Source of the DNA: Flagellimonas lutaonensis
Lineage (GTDB): Bacteria > Bacteroidota > Bacteroidia > Flavobacteriales > Flavobacteriaceae
DNA: 64,000 bases
Direction of reading: 5' to 3'
Assembly: GCF_000963865.1 (NCBI RefSeq)
Contig: NZ_CP011071.1
Coordinates: 996,501-1,060,500, forward strand
The position numbers were made by a program, and so were the translations under genes. Below are positions 8,798 through 18,162 of the stretch, piece by piece (position 1 is the stretch's first letter; each line of letters starts with the position of its first letter). The notes beneath the pieces are model-generated. The model saw nothing but the letters and a program-made list of their open reading frames with translations, was not told the origin of the DNA and made no database searches.

Positions 8798-8845
8798 CAC
8801 CCTGTTTGAGGATTTTTAAAAAACTAATACCTAAAAATTAGAAAT

Positions 8846-9124
8846 ATGGCTAAAGTGAACATCAAACCATTGGCGGACAGGGTACTTGTCGAGCCCGTCG
8901 CTGCCGAGACCAAGACCGCATCAGGAATCATCATTCCTGACACTGCAAAAGAAAAGCCCCAAAAAGGCAAGATTGTGGCGGTAGGCCCGGGCACCAAAGA
9001 CGAAAAAATGACCGTAAAGGTGGGCGACACCGTTCTCTACGGAAAGTACGCTGGCACAGAGTTGAAACTTGACGGCGTCGATTATTTGATGATGCGCGAA
9101 AGTGACATTCTAGCAATCGTATAG
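8846..9124 (+). CDS. groES: Co-chaperonin GroES
   Basis: Ten-kilodalton lid of the GroEL chamber, 92 residues. The GroES fold signature [14 protein letters not shown] is at the N-terminus, the mobile loop follows at about residues 16-32 ([14 protein letters not shown]), and the C-terminal strand [12 protein letters not shown] is typical. It starts a two-gene unit with groEL, 100 bases apart. Expression is probably heat- or stress-linked through the -24/-12 promoter upstream; no CIRCE inverted repeat (TTAGCACTC-N9) was seen. Confidence 0.98.
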   Translation: MAKVNIKPLADRVLVEPVAAETKTASGIIIPDTAKEKPQKGKIVAVGPGTKDEKMTVKVGDTVLYGKYAGTELKLDGVDYLMMRESDILAIV

Positions 9125-9182
9125 ATTTTTCATAAGTAGCACCGCCAACAGCGGTATTAATAAAGCATAACCAAAAGTATAA

Positions 9183-10856
<1,674 letters not shown>

Positions 10857-10884
10857 AAGCCCCTAAATCCCCAAAGAGGATTTA
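10857..10884. repeat. Degenerate half copy of the AGCCCC palindromic repeat
   Basis: AGCCCCTAAATCCCC-AAA-GAGGATTT directly after the groEL stop has the same order as the left end of the element at 5448 (AGCCCCCTAGCCCCC-AAA-GGGGGAACTTT), with several substitutions. Its arms still pair weakly. It is read as a decayed relative of that element. Confidence 0.5.
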
Positions 10885-10891
10885 AAAATCA

Positions 10892-10920
10892 AAACGCCCT
10901 GAATTTCAGGGCGTTTTTTT
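10892..10920. terminator. Bidirectional terminator between groEL and the metal operon
   Basis: The stem ACGCCCTGA / TCAGGGCGT (10894-10902 with 10906-10914) has A runs on its left and T runs on its right, so it works for groEL on the plus strand and for the leftward operon ending at 10976. Confidence 0.9.
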
Positions 10921-10975
10921 ATTTACGGTCACATTAAAGTGTAAGCCACATACTGGAAGGCCATCCCGTTTGGTG

Positions 10976-11692
10976 CTAAAAATATTGCACAAGCATTGTG
11001 ACCGCCATCACCAACATGATGGTATTTTCAATAAAGGTAGCCTCGGTCATGGGCAAATTAAGGGCAGTACCAAGACACGCACAGCGGATGCTTTTTTTAT
11101 CCAGTAAGGTTTTGGTCACTCCAAAAGTGGTAATGCCCAAAATAACGACGGTCGCAATAAGTGCGGTTTGAATCTGAAATCGCATCAAGAACATGAGTCC
11201 GAGTGCAAGTTCCAAAAAAGGATAGACCCAACCATAGGCGGGCAACGCTTTTGCAAGCGGGTCGTACATACGAAAGCTATCAGGGAATCCTTTCAAATCC
11301 AGAAATTTGAAGAAACTGAACACGATATAGAACAGCCCCATAAAATCGAGCATGGCCTCGCCCATATCCCAATCCTTGTAGTTCAAAAAAAATGCTGCCG
11401 CAAAAAGGTACCCAAAAATCAAGAACAGCGGTCGAAGTTGATTCAGTTTTGAAGTCTCTTTGGGCACGGCCATTTCCATGGCATGATGCCCTTTTTCTTC
11501 AATTGAATATGTATCGGGTAAAGCTTTCTTTAGTTTTTGAATGGGCACATGACCGTTCATGGATATTTCTGCTTCCCCTTTCTTCAAATCAACCTCTACA
11601 TGTCGAACCCCTTCGACCTGTGAGAGCTTTTCGGTTACCGAGGCAACACAACCCTCACAGGTCATTCCCGTGACCGAATAGGTATGCCTCAT
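10976..11692 (-). CDS. HMA domain fused to MauE/DoxX-like membrane protein
   Basis: A 238-residue fusion. Residues 1-65 form a heavy-metal-associated domain with the canonical MTCEGC site (Cys12 and Cys15). After a linker come about four membrane segments (PLFLIFGYLFAAAFFL, MLDFMGLFYIVFSFFKFL, YPFLELALGLMFLM, ALIATVVILGITTFGV) and a MauE-like cysteine pair in RCACLG near residue 205. MauE relatives are redox-associated membrane proteins; here the HMA domain may hand Cu or another soft metal to the membrane part, or keep the pair reduced. The gene starts in a 4-base overlap with the upstream HMA gene, so the two are translationally coupled. It is the last gene of the operon. Which metal it handles is not visible. 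Confidence 0.82.
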   Translation of the reverse strand: MRHTYSVTGMTCEGCVASVTEKLSQVEGVRHVEVDLKKGEAEISMNGHVPIQKLKKALPDTYSIEEKGHHAMEMAVPKETSKLNQLRPLFLIFGYLFAAAFFLNYKDWDMGEAMLDFMGLFYIVFSFFKFLDLKGFPDSFRMYDPLAKALPAYGWVYPFLELALGLMFLMRFQIQTALIATVVILGITTFGVTKTLLDKKSIRCACLGTALNLPMTEATFIENTIMLVMAVTMLVQYF

Positions 11693-12051
11693 CGGTGATG
11701 TTTCTTACTATCATCGGAATCGTCTTCACGATACTTGCAACAGGGGTGAATGTTATCGTATGCCTCCTGTGTGGCCTTTAATTCTTTAGTGTCGTGCCCG
11801 ACTTTTGCCAGAGCAGATTTTATCTCCATGGCGTTGGTCTTTCGCTCATCGACCACCAATGATAACTGGTGGGTGGGAATATCCCACTGGGCATACTTGA
11901 CCCCTTTGACCCCCAAAGCGGCCTTTTCGATGCGCATCTTGCACATCTCACACTTACCATCGACCTCAAAGGTCATTTTCTTGTTTTTTTCCTGTGCATA
12001 TCCCACCAAGGAAACAAACAAAAAAGCTAAAATCAATGTTACATTTCTCAT
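11689..12051 (-). CDS. Secreted heavy-metal-associated (HMA) domain protein
   Basis: A periplasmic metal-binding protein of 120 residues. The ATG at 12051 opens directly on a signal peptide (MRNVTLILAFLFVSLVGYAQ); an upstream ATG five codons earlier is less likely. The mature part is an HMA fold with the site GKCEMC (Cys34 and Cys37), using GKC in place of the usual MTC. The C-terminus adds a second possible site, HPCCKYREDD, and a His-rich end (KKHHR). It lies between the TonB receptor and the membrane HMA/MauE gene, so a shuttle from outer membrane to inner membrane is a reasonable reading, but inferred. Confidence 0.85.
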   Translation of the reverse strand: MRNVTLILAFLFVSLVGYAQEKNKKMTFEVDGKCEMCKMRIEKAALGVKGVKYAQWDIPTHQLSLVVDERKTNAMEIKSALAKVGHDTKELKATQEAYDNIHPCCKYREDDSDDSKKHHR

Positions 12052-12067
12052 ATCAATAATTTGCATT

Positions 12068-14311
12068 TTATGATTTAAATCGAAATCCTGCGTACACCAT
12101 ACGCCCTAAAATCGGGGCGAACACAATAGTGGTATCAAAATTGGGGCCAAATGGATCATCTGCACCCAGCACAGGGTTGTCTTGCTTAAAGTTAGTCAAA
12201 TTCTCACCGCCAAGATATACTTCGAATTTTTTTGAAAATACCTTGGTGATCTGGGCATTCATCAGGCTATAGCTCTCAGCAAAATCACCAAATTGAAAGT
12301 TTTCTATATTCGCGTTGCTACTTGGCAAACGCTGTTTGCCCAAGGTATGCAAGGTATAGTCGAACCGCCATTGGGCTCCGTTTTCCTTCTCAGGGGTATT
12401 GTAACCCAAATTGGCAAAGTACCGGTGTCGGGCCTGTAGCGGTTTTTGCAAGAATCCGGTTTGGTAATCGGTCTTTACATCGTAAAATTTATAAGCGGTG
12501 CGCAGCTCGAGCCGCGGCAGCACCTCGTGGTTGAGTTCTACCTGAAGGCTGTTGGCGTAGCTCTTGCCTTCTAAATTGGTAAAGACCACTTCACTCGGAT
12601 TTTCCCAATCGACCACCACTTGGTTCTCAAAGTCGGTACGGTAAAAATCGATGGAAAAATCGCCCGGTCTTTCGAAAAGGGTGAAACCCTGTAAAAAACT
12701 GACGCCAAAGTTTACGGCCTTTTCAGGGTCAAAGCCGTACACTTCGCCTCCGTTACCTTGCAATTGTATTGTTCTGGACGAAGCGAACAATCGTTGGTTC
12801 TCGGCAAAGATGTTGGCAGCCCGGCGACCTATGCCGAAAGAACCCCTAAGACTCCCCTTTTCCCAAGGGGTGTAGCGAATATGGAACCTGGGCGTCACAA
12901 AATTGCCCAATCTATTGTGTGTATCAAACCTAAGGCCCGCTGTTAGGCTCACCTTTTCAAGGTCGTCGTAGCTATACTCAAAAAAGGCTCCGACCGAACG
13001 GTCTACCCGCTCAAAATCTTGGTTGTTCACCAACTCTTCATAACCATCGTAAGCAAAGGTCAGCCCTGTTTTGAACTTATGCTGGGTGTTGCTGATGATC
13101 GAGTTGAAAATGAGGTTCGAATAAATGCTCTCATGGTCAATATCATAGATGTTGAAGCCATAGTAAGAATCTTGTCGGTGCTTGCTGTACGAGGCCTGAA
13201 AACCAAAGCTCTGGTAGGGCAGCTCAGGAAATACATAACCCAACTTTACCGATGAGTCAAAGCGTTTGGTGTTGATTTCACTTCCCCAGGCATTGGTGGT
13301 GAACTTATCGGTATCGGGGTTGAACTGTTCTTGCCCAATTTGCTTTTCATCATTGAGAAACCGCACGTTCAAAAAACTCACCCACCCTTTTTCGGGGTCT
13401 TGGTATTGCCAGCGATTCTGTATATTGATCTGGTCTGACAACGGTGCATCCAAAAACCCATCTTCATTGTTATCAACCTCGACTGTTCGCTGGTTTCCGT
13501 GAAGGTAAATGCCTGTGCTCCATTTATCCGATAGTTTATGGTTTAAATGGGTGTTCAGTTCCAATCTACCGTTCAAGTTGGCGTAACCGTTCACGAAAAT
13601 GGGTATATCGGTGAAGGGTTTGACCAGTTCGGTGTTTATCTGGCCCGAGATACTCTCATAACCGTTCACCACGCTGCCGGCGCCCTTGGTAATCTGGATG
13701 CTCTCTACCCATGTGCCTGGTGTAAAGGTAAGCCCATAGGTCTGCGAAGCGCCACGCACCATAGGAATGTTCTCTTGTGTGATCAACAGGTACGGACTCG
13801 TAAGGCCCAGCATCTGAATCTGTTTGGTGCCCGTCAGTGCATCGTTGAAATTGACATCGATGGCCGGGTTGGTCTCAAAACTTTCAGATAGGTTACAACA
13901 GGCTGCTTTCAGCAGTTCTGCGCTGTTGACGGTTACGATGTTTTGGGTAGAGAAATAGGCCTTTTGCACGGCATCCCTTTCTTTTTCAACAACCACCTCA
14001 TCCAATTGGTTGGATGGCTCTAACCAGTGGTGTACCATTTTGGGTTCATCAATGGTCAAGGTATCTGTCTTAAAACCTATGTAACTGATGACCAGTTTGT
14101 TGTATTCCTTACTATAGGGAATGGAAAAAAGCCCCTCTTCGTTGGTAATGGTGCCTATCGGTGAGTCTAACCAATAGACATTGGCACCGGCAAGACCGAT
14201 GTGTTTTTTTTCATCATTGGCCTCCATGACCATGCCCTCAACTTTTTCTTGGGCAGCCAATTGAACGCTGTTCAATAAGATTATGGCGAAAAACCATGTA
14301 TATAATTTCAT
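12068..14311 (-). CDS. TonB-dependent receptor of the metal operon
   Basis: Outer-membrane active transporter of 747 residues. Signal peptide (MKLYTWFFAIILLNSVQLAAQ), then a carboxypeptidase-D regulatory-like domain (about 22-100, VEGMVMEANDEKKHIGLAGA), a plug domain (about 120-230), and a 22-strand type barrel ending in an aromatic residue pattern (LGRMVYAGFRFKS). A Cys-Cys pair (138-139) in the plug, AACCNLSESFETNP, is a marker I know from a subfamily found beside HMA proteins and could bind a soft metal. ATG 14311 is chosen over upstream codons because it begins the signal peptide. Neighbouring HMA genes point to copper, mercury or a similar cation as cargo; this is inference. Confidence 0.9.
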   Translation of the reverse strand: MKLYTWFFAIILLNSVQLAAQEKVEGMVMEANDEKKHIGLAGANVYWLDSPIGTITNEEGLFSIPYSKEYNKLVISYIGFKTDTLTIDEPKMVHHWLEPSNQLDEVVVEKERDAVQKAYFSTQNIVTVNSAELLKAACCNLSESFETNPAIDVNFNDALTGTKQIQMLGLTSPYLLITQENIPMVRGASQTYGLTFTPGTWVESIQITKGAGSVVNGYESISGQINTELVKPFTDIPIFVNGYANLNGRLELNTHLNHKLSDKWSTGIYLHGNQRTVEVDNNEDGFLDAPLSDQINIQNRWQYQDPEKGWVSFLNVRFLNDEKQIGQEQFNPDTDKFTTNAWGSEINTKRFDSSVKLGYVFPELPYQSFGFQASYSKHRQDSYYGFNIYDIDHESIYSNLIFNSIISNTQHKFKTGLTFAYDGYEELVNNQDFERVDRSVGAFFEYSYDDLEKVSLTAGLRFDTHNRLGNFVTPRFHIRYTPWEKGSLRGSFGIGRRAANIFAENQRLFASSRTIQLQGNGGEVYGFDPEKAVNFGVSFLQGFTLFERPGDFSIDFYRTDFENQVVVDWENPSEVVFTNLEGKSYANSLQVELNHEVLPRLELRTAYKFYDVKTDYQTGFLQKPLQARHRYFANLGYNTPEKENGAQWRFDYTLHTLGKQRLPSSNANIENFQFGDFAESYSLMNAQITKVFSKKFEVYLGGENLTNFKQDNPVLGADDPFGPNFDTTIVFAPILGRMVYAGFRFKS

Positions 14312-14423
14312 TTTGAATTTGATTTGATTTATGAATCGTGCTCTAATGCCAGATTTGAATATGGCAATAATTTCAAGAGATTCGCGCATTTGCTGAATCA
14401 AGTTCAGACCTGGCGAAAACAAA

Positions 14424-14828
14424 TCAAATCAGGAAGACCTCGTGCAAAATGTTCAAATCTTGCACCAGAAATGGAGGAGGATATGTATGTAATGGTATGG
14501 GAAGTTGGTCTATATCGAGAAGCGTTCCCAAATAAGATTGGGCAAAGGTTGCCAAAACGACCTGATGCCCCAATTGAATGTCGTTCCAAGTCAATTTCAG
14601 GTCATCTTGCCCCTCAATTGTAAAGCTTTCATCGTCACAACAATGGTTGTCAATAGTTTCTAGCAATGTGGCGGCCACATCCATACCGCAATCCTCAGCT
14701 TGGGCAAAAAAGGAAATATCCATCACGCGGCCCATGCACAGGTGTTTATCGACCGTCCATGAAACGGTTGACAACAATAGTAACAAGGCCATTGCAGACG
14801 ATACTGTTTTATGTACGAACGCTTTCAC
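14424..14828 (-). CDS. HYC_CC_PP family protein
   Basis: A small secreted or membrane-anchored protein of 134 residues with a hydrophobic N-terminus (VSSAMALLLLLSTVSWTV). It shows the ordered residues that name the HYC_CC_PP family: HLCMG (Cys31), DCG (Cys47), HCCDDE (Cys63-64) and YPPP (116-119). The function of the family is unknown; the cysteines and the location as first gene before a TonB receptor and two HMA proteins suggest metal binding or sensing. Translation would start at GTG 14828, only five bases after a -7 promoter element, so the message is leaderless or nearly so. Confidence 0.78.
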   Translation of the reverse strand: MKAFVHKTVSSAMALLLLLSTVSWTVDKHLCMGRVMDISFFAQAEDCGMDVAATLLETIDNHCCDDESFTIEGQDDLKLTWNDIQLGHQVVLATFAQSYLGTLLDIDQLPIPLHTYPPPFLVQDLNILHEVFLI

Positions 14829-14832
14829 GCCG

Positions 14833-14840
14833 CAAAGTTA
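14833..14840 (-). promoter_or_regulatory. -7 element of the metal operon
   Basis: TAACTTTG on the minus strand fits TAnnTTTG. It ends four bases before the GTG start at 14828, which puts the transcript start at or very near the start codon. The -33 region has no clear TTTG. Confidence 0.5.
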
Positions 14841-14955
14841 AAAAATATCAGTTTTTACCCCTGAAAAACCCTGTTTCTTAACAAATTTTGGCAGTTTCAA
14901 AGTTGTGAGTTTTACCGATTTGCCCCACTTTTACATCTTGTATAATTCATTTCTC

Positions 14956-15417
14956 ATGCATACCATGTTCGAAACGCTGCGCCAGTCAGTCATAGAGATC
15001 CTCGAAAAAAAAGATGGTGATTCCACTGAAAAAATGCAGCAGATTTGTGATTTGCTTCGCAATACTGCTGATTATTATGACTGGGTAGGCTTCTATTTCA
15101 AAAACGGCGACAAACGCGAATTGAAACTGGGGCCCTATGCTGGCGAGCCTACCGATCACACCATCATTCCCTTTGGCAAGGGCATCTGCGGCCAAGTGGC
15201 CGAAAGCAACCAAAATTTTGTGGTGCCCGATGTTTCGGCCCAAGACAACTACATTGCCTGCAGCCTGACCGTCAAGTCTGAAATAGTGGTGCCCTTGTTC
15301 AAAAACGGCGAGAACATTGGCCAAATCGACATTGACTCGAACACGCCCGACCCCTTTACAGAGGCAGATGAGCGTTTTTTGGAATTTGTGAACCAAAAAG
15401 TGGCCGAGATCCTTTAA
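14956..15417 (+). CDS. GAF domain protein resembling free methionine-R-sulfoxide reductase
   Basis: A single GAF domain of 153 residues. The segment GPYAGEPTDH...FGKGICGQVAES...DNYIACSLTVKSEIVVPL aligns with fRMsr, the enzyme that reduces free methionine-R-sulfoxide. Two of the three family cysteines are visible (Cys78 in KGICGQ and Cys102 in YIACSL). The first one, usually in a GKIAC-like stretch before the IPxGxGVCG motif, is replaced (GEPTDHTIIPFG). It may still be active with two cysteines or may be a ligand-binding relative. The ATG at 14956 is preferred; ATG 14965 is also possible, and the GTG at 14905 adds an unusual N-terminus. Confidence 0.85.
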   Translation: MHTMFETLRQSVIEILEKKDGDSTEKMQQICDLLRNTADYYDWVGFYFKNGDKRELKLGPYAGEPTDHTIIPFGKGICGQVAESNQNFVVPDVSAQDNYIACSLTVKSEIVVPLFKNGENIGQIDIDSNTPDPFTEADERFLEFVNQKVAEIL

Positions 15418-15469
15418 AACTTCGTTGTTTTTGTTGATAAACTACTCTGTTTCATCACCCCAAAAAAAG

Positions 15470-15500
15470 TAAATTTGGTGCTTTATTTTTCACTAGCACC
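15470..15500 (+). promoter_or_regulatory. purH promoter -7 element and leader hairpin
   Basis: TAAATTTG (15470-15477) matches the -7 consensus, 29 bases before the purH ATG. The start of the leader can form a small hairpin, GGTGCT (15477-15482) with AGCACC (15495-15500). The leader is far too short for a purine riboswitch. Confidence 0.5.
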
Positions 15501-15506
15501 TTTTTC

Positions 15507-17039
15507 ATGAGCACTACCAAAAAAGCCACCTCGGCACTTATCTCCGTATTTCATAAAGACGGCCTGGAGCCGATTGTCAAAAAACTCGACGAACTTGGCG
15601 TAACCCTTTATTCTACGGGTGGCACCGAGAAATTCATCAAAGACCTCGGCATCGAGGTGATCGCCGTGGAAGATGTCACTAGCTACCCTTCGATTTTGGG
15701 CGGGCGTGTCAAGACCCTGCACCCAAAAGTATTCGGGGGTATATTGAACCGCCAAGACCATGAGGGCGATGTGGCCCAGATGGAAGAATTTGACATCCCA
15801 CAACTTGACATTGTCATCGTGGACCTCTATCCCTTCGAAAAAACCGTGGCAAGCGGGGCCTCTGAGCAAGAGATTATTGAAAAAATCGACATTGGCGGCA
15901 TCTCGCTTATACGTGCCGCTGCAAAAAATTACAAGGATGTTCTCTGCGTTTCCTCTATGGAGGATTATGCGGAGTTTCTTCACATTATTTCCGAAGGAAA
16001 CGGCAGCACCACCCTTGAACAGCGCAAACGTTTTGCCACCAAGGCCTTTAACATCTCTTCGCACTACGACTCGGCCATCTTCAACCACTTCAACAAAGAC
16101 CACGAAATGGCCGTATTGAAAATTAGTGAAACGAAGGGGAAAGTGCTCAGGTACGGCGAAAATCCGCACCAAAAAGGTTTTTTCTTCGGGGATTTCGATG
16201 CCATGTTCGACAAACTTCATGGCAAAGAGCTGTCGTACAACAATCTCTTGGATGTTGATGCCGCCATTAATTTGATGGAAGAATTCAAGAACGACGACCC
16301 CACTTTTGCCATTCTAAAGCACAACAATGCCTGTGGCCTCGCCACAAGGCCAACCATAAAACAAGCATATGTGGATGCCCTGGCGGGCGACCCCGTTTCT
16401 GCTTTTGGGGGCATTTTGATCAGCAACACGAAAATTGATTCGGCCACCGCAGAAGAAATACACAAACTGTTCTGTGAAGTGGTCATCGCGCCAAGCTATA
16501 GCGAGGAGGCATTGGGCATATTGAAAGGAAAAAAGAACCGTATCATTTTGGTGCAGAAAGAGGTTTCACTGCCCCCGACATTGGTCAGGACCTGCCTAAA
16601 CGGGGTTTTGGCACAAGACAAGGACCACAAGACCGATTCGCTCAACGATTTGCAAAATGTGACCGGCAAAACCCCGAGTGCCCAAGAGTTGGACGACCTC
16701 ATATTTGCCTCTAAATTGTGCAAACACACCAAGAGCAACACCATTGTCTTGGCCAAGAACAAACAATTGTGCGCCAGCGGCACGGGCCAGACCTCAAGGG
16801 TCGATGCCCTCAACCAAGCCATCCACAAGGCGAGATCCTTTGATTTTGACCTGGAAGGTGCAGTGATGGCGAGCGATGCATTTTTTCCGTTTCCCGACTG
16901 TGTCGAGATAGCCCATAAGGCTGGCATTACAGCGGTAATACAGCCCGGAGGCTCCATCAAAGACCAGTTGAGCATCGATTATTGCAACGAAAACGGCATG
17001 GCCATGGTGATGACGGGAATACGTCATTTTAAGCATTAA
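15507..17039 (+). CDS. purH: Bifunctional AICAR transformylase / IMP cyclohydrolase
   Basis: Catalyses the last two steps of de novo IMP synthesis: formylation of AICAR with 10-formyl-THF and ring closure. The 510-residue protein has an N-terminal MGS-like IMP cyclohydrolase domain (about 1-195, with LYSTGGTEKFI and GGRVKTLHPKVFGGIL) and a C-terminal transformylase domain (RYGENPHQKGFFFGD, LKHNNACGLA, DAFFPFPDCVEIA). The substrate-binding Lys-His pair is in LKHNN. It ends 36 bases before mreB and has its own promoter, so it is probably monocistronic with some read-through into mreB. Confidence 0.97.
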   Translation: MSTTKKATSALISVFHKDGLEPIVKKLDELGVTLYSTGGTEKFIKDLGIEVIAVEDVTSYPSILGGRVKTLHPKVFGGILNRQDHEGDVAQMEEFDIPQLDIVIVDLYPFEKTVASGASEQEIIEKIDIGGISLIRAAAKNYKDVLCVSSMEDYAEFLHIISEGNGSTTLEQRKRFATKAFNISSHYDSAIFNHFNKDHEMAVLKISETKGKVLRYGENPHQKGFFFGDFDAMFDKLHGKELSYNNLLDVDAAINLMEEFKNDDPTFAILKHNNACGLATRPTIKQAYVDALAGDPVSAFGGILISNTKIDSATAEEIHKLFCEVVIAPSYSEEALGILKGKKNRIILVQKEVSLPPTLVRTCLNGVLAQDKDHKTDSLNDLQNVTGKTPSAQELDDLIFASKLCKHTKSNTIVLAKNKQLCASGTGQTSRVDALNQAIHKARSFDFDLEGAVMASDAFFPFPDCVEIAHKAGITAVIQPGGSIKDQLSIDYCNENGMAMVMTGIRHFKH

Positions 17040-17045
17040 TTTTGC

Positions 17046-17053
17046 TACATTTG
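17046..17053 (+). promoter_or_regulatory. mreB operon -7 element
   Basis: TACATTTG matches TAnnTTTG and lies seven bases after the purH stop and 23 bases before the mreB ATG. No good -33 TTG was seen. It would let the elongasome genes be expressed apart from purH. Confidence 0.55.
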
Positions 17054-17075
17054 CCGATAAACCTGATTAACGCTT

Positions 17076-18104
17076 ATGGGATTCTTTGATTTTATGACCG
17101 AGGAAATTGCCATCGACCTCGGTACCGCCAATACCCTCATCATCCATATGGACAAAGTGGTGGTAGACAGCCCTTCGATAGTGGCACGTGACCGCATATC
17201 GGGCAAAATCATCGCTGTTGGCCGAGAAGCGAGCATGATGCAGGGCAAGACCCATGAGAACATCAAGACCATACGCCCATTGAAAGACGGTGTGATTGCC
17301 GACTTTGATGCTTCGGAAAAGATGATCAACATGTTCATCAAAAACATTCCGGCATTGAAGAAAAAATGGTTTCCACCGGCCTTGCGCATGGTCATCTGTA
17401 TTCCTTCGGGCATTACCGAGGTAGAAATGCGGGCCGTTCGCGAATCGGCAGAGCGGGTAAACGGAAAAGAGGTCTATTTGATCCATGAGCCCATGGCGGC
17501 CGCCATCGGTATTGGCCTGGACATTATGCAGCCCAAAGGCAACATGATCGTCGATATCGGAGGGGGCACCACAGAAATCGCTGTAATTGCCCTGGGTGGA
17601 ATCGTCTGTGACAAGTCGGTGAAAATCGCGGGTGATGTTTTTACCAACGACATCATTTATTACATGCGCACCCAACACAACCTCTACGTGGGTGAGAGCA
17701 CTGCCGAGGCCATCAAAATAGAAATCGGTTCGGCCATCGAAGATCTAAAATCGCCCCCCGAAGACAAACAGATCCAAGGTCGCGACCTTCTGACGGGCAA
17801 ACCAAAACAAGTCTCCATATCATACCGAGAAATAGCCAAGGCATTGGACAAGAGCATCCTTCGGGTTGAAGATGCGGTGATGGAAACATTATCACAAACA
17901 CCACCGGAACTGGCAGCAGACATTTATAATACGGGCATCTATCTTGCCGGGGGTGGATCCATGTTACGTGGATTGGACCGTAGGCTTTCGCAAAAAACCG
18001 ACCTACCGGTGTATATTGCCGAAGATCCGCTGCGTGCTGTGGTCAGGGGCACCGGCATTGCCCTGAAGAACCTAGAGCGCTACAAGAGTATTTTGATCAA
18101 ATAG
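17076..18104 (+). CDS. mreB: Rod-shape-determining actin homologue MreB
   Basis: Bacterial actin that polymerises under the inner membrane and guides lateral wall synthesis. Length (342 residues) and motifs fit: the N-terminal membrane-binding MGFFDFMTEEIAIDLGTANT containing phosphate loop 1, IVDIGGGTTEIAVIA for phosphate 2 (near 160), and LAGGGSMLRGLDRRLSQKT for the adenosine motif. It begins a cluster mreB-mreC-mreD-PBP2-rodA that covers nearly the whole Rod complex. mreC starts 58 bases downstream. Confidence 0.98.
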   Translation: MGFFDFMTEEIAIDLGTANTLIIHMDKVVVDSPSIVARDRISGKIIAVGREASMMQGKTHENIKTIRPLKDGVIADFDASEKMINMFIKNIPALKKKWFPPALRMVICIPSGITEVEMRAVRESAERVNGKEVYLIHEPMAAAIGIGLDIMQPKGNMIVDIGGGTTEIAVIALGGIVCDKSVKIAGDVFTNDIIYYMRTQHNLYVGESTAEAIKIEIGSAIEDLKSPPEDKQIQGRDLLTGKPKQVSISYREIAKALDKSILRVEDAVMETLSQTPPELAADIYNTGIYLAGGGSMLRGLDRRLSQKTDLPVYIAEDPLRAVVRGTGIALKNLERYKSILIK

Positions 18105-18162
18105 CATACCTGTGCCTAATCAGGCATTCAGTTCTGAACTTGGGGCGATAAAACAGTATTGA

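Noticed and set aside
15418-15506. Purine riboswitch in front of purH
   Set aside because: The leader after the -7 element is about 25 bases with one 6-bp hairpin, too short for a known purine or PRPP riboswitch.
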